Assembly: GCF_000424105.1 (NCBI RefSeq)
Contig: NZ_AUJG01000007.1
Coordinates: 53,157 to 117,156 of the forward strand
Origin: Lachnospira multipara ATCC 19207
GTDB lineage: Bacteria; Bacillota; Clostridia; Lachnospirales; Lachnospiraceae
Length of the DNA: 64,000 nt
Direction of reading: 5' to 3'
Shown: positions 25,822-35,105 of the stretch, piece by piece
Position numbering within the stretch: the first letter of the stretch is position 1
How the letters are laid out: every line of letters starts with the position of its first letter
The notes under the pieces: model-generated
Told to the model about the DNA's origin: nothing
The model's database searches: none
The model's input: the letters and a program-made list of their open reading frames with translations, nothing else
Program-made: the position numbers and the translations under genes

Positions 25822-27492
25822 TTATAAATTAGCTTCCATAATAATTGGAAGAATTAAAGGATTTCTCTTCATTTTCTTCCATAAGAATTCTGATAAGTCA
25901 TCCTTAATAATATTCTTTATCTTGCCCCAGTCAGAGATTCTATTATCAATACACTTCTGAACTGAATCTTCAACAATAAGTCTTGCCTCATCAAGTAATT
26001 CCTCAGCTCCACGTACATAAACGAAACCTCTTGAAACAATATCTGGTCCAGCAATTAACTGACCTGAGTTTCTCTCAAATGTTAATACTACAATAATAAT
26101 ACCGTTCTCAGCTAAGTTCTGTCTATCACGAAGTACGATATTACCAATATCACCAACGCCAAGACCATCAACCATAACTTCACCAACTGGTGCCTTACCA
26201 ACAATCTTAGCTTCCTTTTCTGATAATTCAATAATATCACCAGACTTAGCAATAATTACATCCTGCTTATCATATCCAAGTCCCATAACAAGCTCTTTCT
26301 GAGCGATTAAGTGGCGATATTCACCATGGACTGGAATTGAATACTTAGGACGTACTAAAGAATAAATAAGCTTGATTTCTTCCTGACAGGCATGTCCCGA
26401 AACGTGAGTATCCTGGAAGATTACCTTAGCGCCCTTCATTCCTAATTCATTAATAACCTTTGATACAGACTTCTCATTACCAGGAATTGGTGTTGATGAA
26501 AATACAACACAGTCACCAGGTATAATAGAAACCTTACGGTGAATGTTAGCTGCCATTCTTGAAAGAGCTGCCATTGATTCACCCTGGCTACCTGTAGTAA
26601 TAAGTACAATCTGCTCAGGATTATAATTCTTCATTTCTTCTGTTTCAATAATTGTGCCCTCTGGGAACTTAAGGTATTCAAGGTCTTGAGCGACTTCAAT
26701 AATATTTACCATACTACGTCCCTCAACACAAACCTTACGGTCGTACTTAATCGCAGTATTAATAATTTGCTGAACTCTATCTACATTTGATGCAAATGTA
26801 GCAATGATAATTCTTGAATTCTTATTATCAGCAAAAATCTTATCAAAAGTTGCACCTACTGTACGCTCTGACATTGTAAAACCTGGTCTAATGGCATTAG
26901 TAGAATCACACATAAGTGCAAGTACACCCTTCTTACCAATTTCGCCAAGTCTAGGTAAATCAATTGGATCTCCATCAACTGGTGTATAATCTACCTTGAA
27001 ATCACCTGTATGAACTACAGTACCTGCTGGTGAATAAATAGCAAGTGCTGCTGCATCAGCGATACTATGATTAGTTCTAATAAATTCAACTCTAAAGTCT
27101 CCAAGAGAAATAGACTGGCCGTACTTTACAACCTTTCTCTTAACTTCCTTCATCATGTTGTGTTCCTTAAGCTTTGACTCAATTAAAGCAATTGTAAGCT
27201 TTGTACCATAAACAGGAACCTTAATATCCTTTAAAATGTATGGAATAGCACCAATATGATCTTCATGACCATGAGTGATTACAAAACCCTTTACCTTATC
27301 AATATTATCCTTTAAAAATGTTACGTCAGGGATAACTAAATCTACACCTAACATATCATCATCTGGAAATTTAAGTCCACAATCCACTACGATAATACTA
27401 TCTTCATAGCAAAACGCAGTTATATTCATACCAATTTGTTCCAAACCACCTAAAGGCACAATCTTTAAAGTAGCATTCGCCTCTTTCTTCAT
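25822..27492 (-). CDS. rnj: Ribonuclease J
   Basis: Metallo-beta-lactamase/beta-CASP nuclease with 5'-3' exo- and endonuclease activity, central to mRNA turnover in Firmicutes. The 556 residues match RNase J1. Zinc ligands are in THGHEDHIGAIPY (H74-H79) and in HTGDFKVDYTPVDG; the beta-CASP region has FASNVDRVQQI and TTGSQGESMAALSRMA; the SGHACQEE motif and HGEYRHL are present, and the C-terminal domain is complete. A GGAG lies about 7 bases before the ATG. Only one RNase J gene is present in the window. It is followed by a strong terminator. Confidence 0.96.
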   Translation of the reverse strand: MKKEANATLKIVPLGGLEQIGMNITAFCYEDSIIVVDCGLKFPDDDMLGVDLVIPDVTFLKDNIDKVKGFVITHGHEDHIGAIPYILKDIKVPVYGTKLTIALIESKLKEHNMMKEVKRKVVKYGQSISLGDFRVEFIRTNHSIADAAALAIYSPAGTVVHTGDFKVDYTPVDGDPIDLPRLGEIGKKGVLALMCDSTNAIRPGFTMSERTVGATFDKIFADNKNSRIIIATFASNVDRVQQIINTAIKYDRKVCVEGRSMVNIIEVAQDLEYLKFPEGTIIETEEMKNYNPEQIVLITTGSQGESMAALSRMAANIHRKVSIIPGDCVVFSSTPIPGNEKSVSKVINELGMKGAKVIFQDTHVSGHACQEEIKLIYSLVRPKYSIPVHGEYRHLIAQKELVMGLGYDKQDVIIAKSGDIIELSEKEAKIVGKAPVGEVMVDGLGVGDIGNIVLRDRQNLAENGIIIVVLTFERNSGQLIAGPDIVSRGFVYVRGAEELLDEARLIVEDSVQKCIDNRISDWGKIKNIIKDDLSEFLWKKMKRNPLILPIIMEANL

Positions 27493-27546
27493 ATAACTCT
27501 CCTTAATTTAAAAATATATCTTTCATATAAAATTTCACGTTATAAA

Positions 27547-27807
27547 TTATCTAAATTCTACATCCTCTAGTAATTCACTAAAAACCTTTGCTACTGCATC
27601 AAGTTCACTATCGTCTTCCACGAATTCATAAATAGCATCAGCTTCTGTGCTCTTAGAAGTATCCTTTAAGATATAAACTTCTGCATCTTCATTCTCATCA
27701 TCTGATTCAGTGACTAAAATGTAATTAATTCCACTAATTCTTGTCTCTTCTAGAACATAGAGTTCAATCTTATCTCCACCTTCTGAAACAAAACTAATCT
27801 TTTCCAT
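27547..27807 (-). CDS. DUF1292 protein (YrzB-like)
   Basis: An 86-residue acidic protein with the DUF1292 pattern ISGINYILVTESDDENEDAEVYILK. Proteins of this family occur right after ruvX in most Firmicutes, as here (119 bases away, with a hairpin between). No catalytic motif is present and the biochemical function is unknown. The start has GAGAGA 6 bases upstream. Confidence 0.85.
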   Translation of the reverse strand: MEKISFVSEGGDKIELYVLEETRISGINYILVTESDDENEDAEVYILKDTSKSTEADAIYEFVEDDSELDAVAKVFSELLEDVEFR

Positions 27808-27880
27808 AAATGTCTCTCTCCAAAAAAAAATTTTAAACCCTAATACATTCGCCTAAATATTTCACATATATCTAGACATA

Positions 27881-27920
27881 AAAAGACTCTAATCACAGTG
27901 CTAAAACTCCCCATGATTAG
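27881..27920 (-). terminator. Probable terminator or attenuator after ruvX
   Basis: Seven-base arms CTAATCA/TGATTAG (27889-27895 with 27914-27920), an 18-base loop, then AGTC and five T on the minus strand. The stem is weak, so partial read-through into the DUF1292 gene is likely. Confidence 0.5.
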
Positions 27921-27925
27921 CCATC

Positions 27926-28375
27926 CTATTTATTGAAATCTTGCTTTTTGGCCTCTTTTGCCTCAAAATCAAGATAACCTTGTAATATAAAAACTGCTGC
28001 TATCTGATCTATAACAGCCTTTCTGTTCTCCTTTTTAACTCCAGCTTCTTCTAGAACCTCATCAGCTGCAATTGTGGTTAATCTCTCGTCCCACATAACG
28101 ATTTCTATCCCTGTTCTTCTATGGATATTACTTGCAAAATCTCTTGCTAATAGAGCTCTCTCACCTTCCGTATCGTCCATATTCTTAGGTAAGCCCACTA
28201 CTACCTTAGTAACTCCATATTCTTTTATTATTTCCTCTATTCTTGCATAAGTCTTTCTTAACTTATTCTCTTCTTTTCTTGTAATTGTCTCAAAGGCTTG
28301 TGCTGTCCAACCAAGAGGGTCAGACAGCGCAACGCCTACAGTTTTACTGCCATAATCTAATCCTAAATATCTCAT
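27926..28375 (-). CDS. ruvX: YqgF/RuvX family nuclease
   Basis: A 149-residue RNase H-fold protein proposed to act as Holliday-junction resolvase and in 16S rRNA 5' maturation. Conserved acidic residues are in RYLGLDYGSKTVGVALSDP, VVVGLPKNMDDTEGERA and WDERLTT, followed by a C-terminal D in VIDQIAAVFILQGYLD. Length and order after ireB match Bacillus yrzL-yrrK-yrzB. It starts 6 bases after ireB. Confidence 0.95.
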   Translation of the reverse strand: MRYLGLDYGSKTVGVALSDPLGWTAQAFETITRKEENKLRKTYARIEEIIKEYGVTKVVVGLPKNMDDTEGERALLARDFASNIHRRTGIEIVMWDERLTTIAADEVLEEAGVKKENRKAVIDQIAAVFILQGYLDFEAKEAKKQDFNK

Positions 28376-28381
28376 GTAAGA

Positions 28382-28639
28382 TTAAAGTCCCTTACCTTCA
28401 ATAAAATAGCGGATTACTTCTTCAACAAGCTCATCACGTTCTACTTTCATAATTAAACTTCTAGCATTGTTGTGACTAGTAATATAAGTTGGGTCCCCAG
28501 ACATAATGTATCCAACTATTTGATTCACAGGATTGTATCCCTTCTCCTTTAAAGCAAGATAAACTTGCTCAATAATTCCTTCAACCGAAATTGTCTTTTC
28601 AGGCTGTGTTTTAAAAAATTGTGTGTTATTATCTGCCAT
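28382..28639 (-). CDS. ireB: IreB family regulatory phosphoprotein
   Basis: An 85-residue protein of the IreB/YrzL (DUF965) family. In Enterococcus, IreB is phosphorylated by the Ser/Thr kinase IreK and lowers cephalosporin resistance. The signature [20 protein letters not shown] followed by [21 protein letters not shown] is intact. I start at ATG MADNNTQ by homology; an in-frame GTG three codons upstream is too close to the AGGAAGG. First gene of the ireB-ruvX unit with a promoter 31 bases upstream. Confidence 0.93.
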   Translation of the reverse strand: MADNNTQFFKTQPEKTISVEGIIEQVYLALKEKGYNPVNQIVGYIMSGDPTYITSHNNARSLIMKVERDELVEEVIRYFIEGKGL

Positions 28640-28669
28640 ATAAATCACGTCCTTCCTATATATGTATTA

Positions 28670-28698
28670 ATAATATAATAAATCTACTTATTTAACAA
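28670..28698 (-). promoter_or_regulatory. Sigma-A promoter of ireB-ruvX
   Basis: Minus strand: -35 TTGTTA (28693-28698), 17-base spacer, -10 TATTAT (28670-28675). The remainder of the 28699-28789 gap is very AT-rich, with no other feature that I can identify. Confidence 0.55.
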
Positions 28699-28789
28699 GT
28701 ACTAAAGGGAAATCTTTCGATAAATTTTCACAATTTCTTGGATATTTTCTTTTTTATTTTTAAAAAAATCTACTATATATAGTCTTTAT

Positions 28790-28830
28790 AAAAAATAAGG
28801 GCCTATGTCTAAGATATGACATAGGTCCTT
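28790..28830 (-). terminator. Terminator after the GltD-type gene
   Basis: Thirteen-base arms (28797-28809 with 28818-28830; core GGCCTATGTC) with one G-U pair and an 8-base loop, followed on the minus strand by ATTTTTTA. Confidence 0.85.
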
Positions 28831-28877
28831 TATATAAATCTCCTAATATTTCAAACAAGGTATGTTAAGACAAATAT

Positions 28878-30140
28878 TTAGCTTGCCTTTACTTCTTCAT
28901 CCTCATTAGCATTTTCTTTTTCTTCTCTTTTTGCCTTTAAATATTCATCCATAGCCTCTGCTACATCCTTAGAATATCTAACTGCTTCTACTACTGTTCT
29001 TGCGCCATTTACAACATCACCAGCACTAAAGATACCAGGTCTTGATGTGCTACCCTTCTCATCAGTATTAAGTAAGCCCTTCTCGTTAGTCTCAATACCC
29101 TTTGTTGTACTTACAATTCTATTCATAGCACCTTGAGATGCAGCTACAACAATACTATCTGCCTCAAAGAACTTCTGCTCACTCATCTCTAAGACATTAT
29201 CCTCTTCATCCATTGTTGCAATCTTATATAATACGCCGTTATCAGTAAATTCATCTGGTCTATAACCGTAAAGAATCTGTACGCCATCAGCCTCAGCGTA
29301 TTCTAATTCACGAACAGAAGCTGCTGCATGTCCTCTTCTACAGAATACATAAACTTCAGATACGCCCTTTCTTGTAGCAGTTCTTGCCACATCCATAGCT
29401 GAATTACCGGCACCAATAATAACGACTCTCTTACCTAAGTCATATACATCTGGGTTAGCAAGATAGTCAATGGCAAAATGTACATTTCCTAAACTCTCAC
29501 CCTTAATTCCAAGCTTCTTTGGTCTCCAAACACCAGTACCAATAAAGATTGCCTCATAGCCATCTCTTTCAAGGTCATCAATAGTTAAGGCATAGCCTAC
29601 TACTGTATGAGGACGAATCTTAATACCTAACTTCTTTAATCTTTCTTCATATCTATCAAGAACTGTCTTTGGAAGTCTGAATTCTGGAATACCATATCTT
29701 AAAACGCCACCGATCTTATCTCTTGATTCAAAAATTGTTACATCATATCCACGCTGTGCAAGAATTACTGAAATTGTAATACCAGCAGGACCACCACCAA
29801 TAATAGCAACTCTCTGCTTCTTATCATCTTCTCTTTGTAAATTTAAATGATCAAGATAAGCATCTGATATATAATTCTCAATGCTTGATACATGTACAGG
29901 GGAACTCTTTCTTCCTAGTACGCAGTTACCTTCGCACTGTTTTTCATGATTACAGACAAGTGAACAGATGGCAGAAAGAGGATTATTATCAAAAAGCATC
30001 TTTCCTGCTTCATCCTTTTTAAACTCTAAAAAGAGTCTGTTCATCTCTGGAATATTTGTAGAAATCGGACATCCTTTTCTACACATTGGTACTTTACATT
30101 GTAAGCACCTTTTTGCTTCTTCTACTACATTGATTGCCAT
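28878..30140 (-). CDS. GltD-type FAD/NADPH iron-sulfur oxidoreductase
   Basis: Member of the glutamate-synthase small-subunit/dihydropyrimidine-dehydrogenase N-terminal family, which moves electrons between NAD(P)H and a partner via FAD and 4Fe-4S clusters. The 420 residues show cysteine motifs CLQCKVPMCRKGCP and CSLVCNHEKQCEGNC, the FAD-binding AIIGGGPAGITISV, and an NADPH Rossmann motif IIGAGNSAMDVARTA. The large subunit GltB is not next to it, and it stands alone between two terminators, so the partner is unknown; it may act with a distant subunit or be an NfnB-like enzyme. GGAG lies 10 bases before the ATG. Confidence 0.88.
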   Translation of the reverse strand: MAINVVEEAKRCLQCKVPMCRKGCPISTNIPEMNRLFLEFKKDEAGKMLFDNNPLSAICSLVCNHEKQCEGNCVLGRKSSPVHVSSIENYISDAYLDHLNLQREDDKKQRVAIIGGGPAGITISVILAQRGYDVTIFESRDKIGGVLRYGIPEFRLPKTVLDRYEERLKKLGIKIRPHTVVGYALTIDDLERDGYEAIFIGTGVWRPKKLGIKGESLGNVHFAIDYLANPDVYDLGKRVVIIGAGNSAMDVARTATRKGVSEVYVFCRRGHAAASVRELEYAEADGVQILYGYRPDEFTDNGVLYKIATMDEEDNVLEMSEQKFFEADSIVVAASQGAMNRIVSTTKGIETNEKGLLNTDEKGSTSRPGIFSAGDVVNGARTVVEAVRYSKDVAEAMDEYLKAKREEKENANEDEEVKAS

Positions 30141-30298
30141 AACTTTAAAACTCCATTCATTTCAACATTTACCACACGGTAAGGTTATTTTTTCATAATT
30201 AAAGTTTTATATCAATGTTAAAATTGCATAAATTTAGTACGCTAAATCACTAAATATTTTGTGGATTTAACTGTGTTAAGTATTTAACTGATTAAGAT

Positions 30299-30371
30299 GA
30301 AAAATCCGTAGGGATTTTAACTATAAAAATGTCTCTTTTTTACAATTTTAATAGTCATTAATCCCTACGGA
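30299..30371 (-). terminator. Long stem-loop terminator after the GH28 gene
   Basis: Perfect 12-base arms (30305-30316 with 30360-30371; core CCGTAGGGATT) enclose about 43 bases with a further weak ACTAT/ATAGT pairing, then TTTTTC follows on the minus strand. Unusually long for a terminator. The rest of the 30141-30298 gap shows no clear signal. Confidence 0.7.
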
Positions 30372-30408
30372 AATTATAGATTTATGAAGTTTTTTATATG
30401 TAAGATTT

Positions 30409-33400
30409 TTAGTTCATACGATTCTTATATTCTCTTCTTGCAACCACAAAACTAATTGTGCCACAAGTAAGAATCATTAAGAAATAAATTAACATATTAT
30501 TTAAGTCTGCTGTATTTTTTGAGCTATTTGTAACTTCGCTTGAATCTGCTGCTACTTCAGTTACTGCACCATTAGAAACTGTTGTATTCTTATCTGATAC
30601 ATTTTCAGGCTTATTAACTACTACAACAGCCTTAGCACTTCCGTCCTTAGAAAGGATTTCAAAATCATGCTTGCCATTAGAAAGGCTTGCCATGTAGTTT
30701 TCGCTAATCTCAACAATTGTTGAACCTGAGTAGGCACTATAATTAGCCTTATCAATTAATGTTCCATCTACTCTTACTCCCACAAACTTATCAAAGTCTG
30801 CTTCACTACGAAGAACTAGTTTTTCACCATTTACATAGTTAATCTCGCTACCTGTAAGCATTGTATAAACAATGTCAGTATCTGCTGCCACATCACCAGA
30901 TGGAGTTTCGCTAGGTGTTTCTGGCTCATCTGTTGTTGGTTCCTCTGTTGTTGGCTCTTCATAAGCCTGTGTAGTTAACTTTAAACCCTTAACTGTCCAG
31001 TTATAAGAAGCCATCTTATCAAAGTTACCCATTGTCTTAGCAGCTTTCCACCATGTATCTCCAGCCTGAACTGTAATTGTATGAGACTTAGTTGTATCTA
31101 CATTTGTTAATGTAATTTCTGTCTTATTAGTTGTATAAGCACCATTTACAGGATTGAAAGTATCTGTTGATTCCTCTGTATAAACAGCTACGCCATCTAC
31201 ATAAACTCTATAGCCGCCAACTGCTGTATCATCTACTGCCTCATCCCAGCTTAAATCAATTGTATTATCCTTATTTACAACTGCTGTAATCTTAGCAGTA
31301 GCTGCAAATACAGGTGCCTTATAATCATAATTACCAAGAGTTGTTACATATGCAAGATCATATTTGTATTCCTTACCAGAATCTGTAAAGGCTACAACAC
31401 TTACTTCATTATTAATGCCTGCTGTTAATCTACCAACCTGATTTGAAATGCTAGCAGCACTCTTGTAATCTTTTATCTGATAGTTATAAATTGTCTTTAC
31501 TAATGTACCATTAGCATAAATTTTATAACCTCTTACTCTATTATCATTCACATAAGCAGATGCAAAGCTTGCTTGTGCACATGTGTAAATTGGATTTGTT
31601 AAAGTAACTGTTGAAGAGGCTGGAGCTACAATGCTTTCTGTATCTTCACCCTTTGTTTTAACAGATACTTCATTAATTAATGTCTTATTGCCTGTCTTAT
31701 CTGATACATAAACCTTGAAAGTATAATCTACTCCTGGGCTTAGTGAGCTAATAGTTGTCTGTGTGTCTGATAAGCCTGATACAAAATCAACCATTTCGCC
31801 ATTTACATAAGTATCTACTCCATAAGTCATAGAATAGTTATCCTTTTGTGTTGCCCAAGACAAGCTAACGCTCTTTCCATCTTCAGCACTTGTTGCTGTA
31901 ATATTATTGTCAATTACTTCTGGTGCCTGCATAGCATTTTCCACATTAGAACTATTAATATTTAAACTATCAAGAGTTGTTCCTTGGAAAATGATATTCT
32001 TGCAGTACTTTATATTAGTCCATGCAGCATTTGTTTTCTTAGAAACTGCCTTACTATTATAAGATACTGTTTTAACATTATAGAATACTGAATTTTCACA
32101 GCCTGTAAGTGTATCCCAACCATTGTAATACTTATAGCTACCATTTCCACCTACATTTCCAAAAGTAATATCTTGGAAATATAAGTTATGATGGCAATGT
32201 GCTGGCTTTTGTGGATTTGAATCATAATCTACATCTGCATAAACACAAATTGTGTTCTGGCTTGCTCCATAAACAGATACGTTATAAGATGCAAAATTAT
32301 AAAACTCTCCAATTTCAGCTGCCTCTGTTGAAGATGCAGAGTTAGGATCTGAATAAGAGGTTGTTAATACCCAAGCCTGATTTGTATCTGCAATAGCACA
32401 ATCACGCATTGTAATATTTGCAGCAAAACCACCATTAGTAGGTGCTGACTTAAATCTAAAAGCCATATCAATATGGTTCATTACTGTATCTTCAAATAAT
32501 ACATCCTGAATACCGTTACCTGTATGAGAACCAGCAGCAAGACCGCCATGTCCTTCACGAAGGAAGTTATTAAACATCCAAAGCTCTGAGTTTGTCTGAA
32601 TGTCACAATCTCTTGCTCCTTCACCTACAGATGCACCAAAGCCTAAGTTATCATCACCTGTATCTGTAAAGTTATTCCAGCAAATTACATTTTGAGAACA
32701 ACCATAGCCAAGACCATCACCGTTGTTTCCATCATACGAGAATACCTTAACATTAGTTGTAGCAATATTTCTTGAATCAAGAATATTTACTGAGTGATTT
32801 GAAGGATTTTCTACTGTAATATCTGCTACATAAACATTAGTTACATTTCTCATAATTAAAAGAGAAGCTCTTGTAGCATAAGCATCCTTTAAATCTTGTG
32901 TCTCAATACTTGATAACTTATCACTCTTATTAGCTTTAATCTTTGAAGTCAAGCTCTCAATTAATTCATCAGAATACTTTCTTGTACCATCTTCATTGTA
33001 AAGATTAGCTAAATACTTCTTAGCAGAATCAGCTGCCTGAATACCATAATAGTAAACCTTAGTATTACTACCACCCATAAATCTAGGAAGACCGTATTCA
33101 GACTGAGTATCTTTAACATCTGGGTCTCCACTTTGAGTATTCACTCCAGCATTAGATGTATAACCATCTCCATACATTGTATCGCCTGCGCCATACTTCC
33201 AACCATTACCGTAAAGAGTACCACTACCTGTAATTCTAATGTTTTCTAGTGGTGCATTCTCATCTTGAGAAACTGCATTAATAAGGCCCCAATCTCTTGT
33301 ATCTGTGTAGAATGGATACATAAGGAAACCAATTTCAAAATGATCTGAATTTGGTGAAGCCCAAAGTGTTCCATCTAGTTCAAGAGTCATATTAGAATGA

Positions 33401-34185
33401 AGCCAAAGAGCACCAGATACTAATACAAGTCCCTGGTCATTATCTGGAATAACTAATTTACCACCTTCAGGAACTGCATCAATAGCAGCCTGAATAGCCT
33501 TAGTATTAGCTTCGATAATTGCATTGATTTCATCATTATATTCTGTATAGCCTTCTGTATATGTAACTCCATAATCTAAGACATTAACTACTTCTGGTGT
33601 CTTAGTTGTTGTTGCAGTAATTGAAACCTTATTACCAAGTTCATTACCATTTGCATCAATTGCAACGACACTAATTTCATAACTTGTCTCTGGACTTAAA
33701 TCTGTTGCTCTAAAAGAATGGATATCTACATCTACCATATCTACATCAGAAGCTGTCTCATAATAATCGTAGAAAGACTGCATGTAGGTATAAGTCCATT
33801 TAGCATTTTCTTTAAAATTTTCCCTAGCTGTTTCCTGTAATTCCCCGTTAATATATACATGATAATCAGCTACATTTTCATAGTTTTCTGGTTTTTCCCA
33901 AACCAAGCCTATGCTTGTATCATCATAGGCTAATGTTGGTACCTGTAGATTAGTAATATCATAACTACCAATATTTTTTGAAAAAAGTGGACTATCAAGT
34001 GCTGTTGTACCAAAACTATCACTTGATATTACTGAAAACACATCACTATTGACATAAGTATCATGTCCATTAGTTGATGGTAACCCCGATGCACTAGTTA
34101 AGCTACAATTTGATCCTACTACCCCAAGGATCATGGCATTTGCCATAGCTAGCGCTAATGCTTTACGCAAACTTTTAGATTTCAT
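30409..34185 (-). CDS. Surface-anchored GH28 pectin-degrading enzyme with FN3 domains
   Basis: A 1258-residue secreted protein, probably a polygalacturonase or related GH28 hydrolase acting on pectin outside the cell. Seen in order (numbered from MQMKSK): signal peptide (1-34), FN3-like domain (about 82-197), GH28 beta-helix (about 200-740), three FN3-like domains (about 755-850, 860-960, 965-1085), a Thr/Glu/Pro linker, a beta-sandwich domain (about 1110-1200), and a C-terminal membrane helix with basic tail. GH28 residues are present: NGDG (D492), GDD (513-514), GHG (H548) and RFK (R579, K581). No LPXTG is visible, so anchoring is by the helix. I start at MKSKSLRK, 7 bases after GGGAGG; an ATG two codons earlier is too close to it. 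Confidence 0.9.
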   Translation of the reverse strand: MKSKSLRKALALAMANAMILGVVGSNCSLTSASGLPSTNGHDTYVNSDVFSVISSDSFGTTALDSPLFSKNIGSYDITNLQVPTLAYDDTSIGLVWEKPENYENVADYHVYINGELQETARENFKENAKWTYTYMQSFYDYYETASDVDMVDVDIHSFRATDLSPETSYEISVVAIDANGNELGNKVSITATTTKTPEVVNVLDYGVTYTEGYTEYNDEINAIIEANTKAIQAAIDAVPEGGKLVIPDNDQGLVLVSGALWLHSNMTLELDGTLWASPNSDHFEIGFLMYPFYTDTRDWGLINAVSQDENAPLENIRITGSGTLYGNGWKYGAGDTMYGDGYTSNAGVNTQSGDPDVKDTQSEYGLPRFMGGSNTKVYYYGIQAADSAKKYLANLYNEDGTRKYSDELIESLTSKIKANKSDKLSSIETQDLKDAYATRASLLIMRNVTNVYVADITVENPSNHSVNILDSRNIATTNVKVFSYDGNNGDGLGYGCSQNVICWNNFTDTGDDNLGFGASVGEGARDCDIQTNSELWMFNNFLREGHGGLAAGSHTGNGIQDVLFEDTVMNHIDMAFRFKSAPTNGGFAANITMRDCAIADTNQAWVLTTSYSDPNSASSTEAAEIGEFYNFASYNVSVYGASQNTICVYADVDYDSNPQKPAHCHHNLYFQDITFGNVGGNGSYKYYNGWDTLTGCENSVFYNVKTVSYNSKAVSKKTNAAWTNIKYCKNIIFQGTTLDSLNINSSNVENAMQAPEVIDNNITATSAEDGKSVSLSWATQKDNYSMTYGVDTYVNGEMVDFVSGLSDTQTTISSLSPGVDYTFKVYVSDKTGNKTLINEVSVKTKGEDTESIVAPASSTVTLTNPIYTCAQASFASAYVNDNRVRGYKIYANGTLVKTIYNYQIKDYKSAASISNQVGRLTAGINNEVSVVAFTDSGKEYKYDLAYVTTLGNYDYKAPVFAATAKITAVVNKDNTIDLSWDEAVDDTAVGGYRVYVDGVAVYTEESTDTFNPVNGAYTTNKTEITLTNVDTTKSHTITVQAGDTWWKAAKTMGNFDKMASYNWTVKGLKLTTQAYEEPTTEEPTTDEPETPSETPSGDVAADTDIVYTMLTGSEINYVNGEKLVLRSEADFDKFVGVRVDGTLIDKANYSAYSGSTIVEISENYMASLSNGKHDFEILSKDGSAKAVVVVNKPENVSDKNTTVSNGAVTEVAADSSEVTNSSKNTADLNNMLIYFLMILTCGTISFVVARREYKNRMN

Positions 34186-34249
34186 TTGCATACCTCCCTA
34201 TACATTATAAACTAGACTTTTATAAAAATGTTTTAAAAAAGCTACTTCT

Positions 34250-34278
34250 ATAATAACCCTATCTTATAGAATAGTCAA
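34250..34278 (-). promoter_or_regulatory. Sigma-A promoter of the GH28 gene
   Basis: Minus strand: -35 TTGACT (34273-34278), 17 bases, -10 TATTAT (34250-34255), with a leader of about 60 bases. A TATAAT closer to the ATG lies almost on the ribosome site and is less likely. Confidence 0.6.
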
Positions 34279-34312
34279 TAAATTTTAGATAGAAATGGAC
34301 ATGTATACAATA

Positions 34313-34353
34313 TTTTTAAAAAGCAGGCTAGCTAGTACGCCAACCTGCTTTTT
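34313..34353 (-). terminator. Terminator after the DUF4956 gene
   Basis: Ten-base arms AAAAAGCAGG/CCTGCTTTTT (34318-34327 with 34344-34353). On the minus strand the stem ends in TTTTT. It closes the VTC-DUF4956 unit upstream of the GH28 promoter. Confidence 0.8.
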
Positions 34354-34409
34354 CACGAAAATTATAATGGGAAGTGCTCGCATTAGATGCGGCTTTTATA
34401 TTCTATTGA

Positions 34410-35105
34410 TTAACCGTTTAATGAACCTTCATTTCCCGCTGGCATCATCCCAAAAATAATATTTAAATTGCCATTTCTAGTTCTTAGTTCATCAATAAAT
34501 TTCTTTTCCTTTGATTCATCCTTTAAAGACACTTCATAAGTCAATTCAAACATTGTACCCATATTAGTTATCTTTACTCTTGTAAGTCTACATTCATTAA
34601 CAAATTTTTCAAACACATCATTAAAAGCATTTGTGTAATTTAAGTTCTCTGGAATTGTTACTCTAAGCTGTTTCTTGTTAGATGGCTTTTTTGCAAATGT
34701 ACTTAAGCTTAAAATAATTAATAGAATTACTGCTATTACTGCAAAGATCACTGCATATCCTATATAACCTAAACCACATCCTAGGCCTGTTGCCATAGAT
34801 AAAAATACTACTGAAATGTCTTTAGCATTACCAGGAGCAGATCTGAATCTTACAAGTGTAAGGGCTCCTGCCATTGAAAATGCTCTTGCTACATCACTAC
34901 CGATAAATAAAATTACTGCCGCCACAACTGTTGGTAAGATTGATAAACCCACGATAAAATTCTTAGAATAACCGTCATTCTTGCAAGCTACCATATAAGC
35001 AACGCCAATAATTAAACCTAAAACAATAGCTACTACTTCGGCAATTAAAAACTCATTTACAGTGAAGCTACTGCTTGTAGCTGAGGATAAAATTGATTCG
35101 AACAT
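34410..35105 (-). CDS. DUF4956 membrane protein
   Basis: A 231-residue protein with four predicted membrane helices (about 18-40, 50-68, 100-118, 120-140) and a cytoplasmic C-terminal ferredoxin-like domain (about 150-225). The loop SMAGALTLVRFRSAPGNAKD is the hallmark of DUF4956. Its start overlaps the end of the VTC gene by 49 bases and has AAGGAG 7 bases upstream. DUF4956 genes are repeatedly found beside VTC-domain genes, so the two probably act together at the membrane, perhaps in moving or storing polyphosphate. Confidence 0.9.
   Translation of the reverse strand: MFESILSSATSSSFTVNEFLIAEVVAIVLGLIIGVAYMVACKNDGYSKNFIVGLSILPTVVAAVILFIGSDVARAFSMAGALTLVRFRSAPGNAKDISVVFLSMATGLGCGLGYIGYAVIFAVIAVILLIILSLSTFAKKPSNKKQLRVTIPENLNYTNAFNDVFEKFVNECRLTRVKITNMGTMFELTYEVSLKDESKEKKFIDELRTRNGNLNIIFGMMPAGNEGSLNG

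Noticed and set aside
30409..30560. LPXTG sorting signal at the C-terminus of the GH28 protein
   Set aside because: The hydrophobic helix and basic tail are there, but no LPXTG or close variant precedes them.
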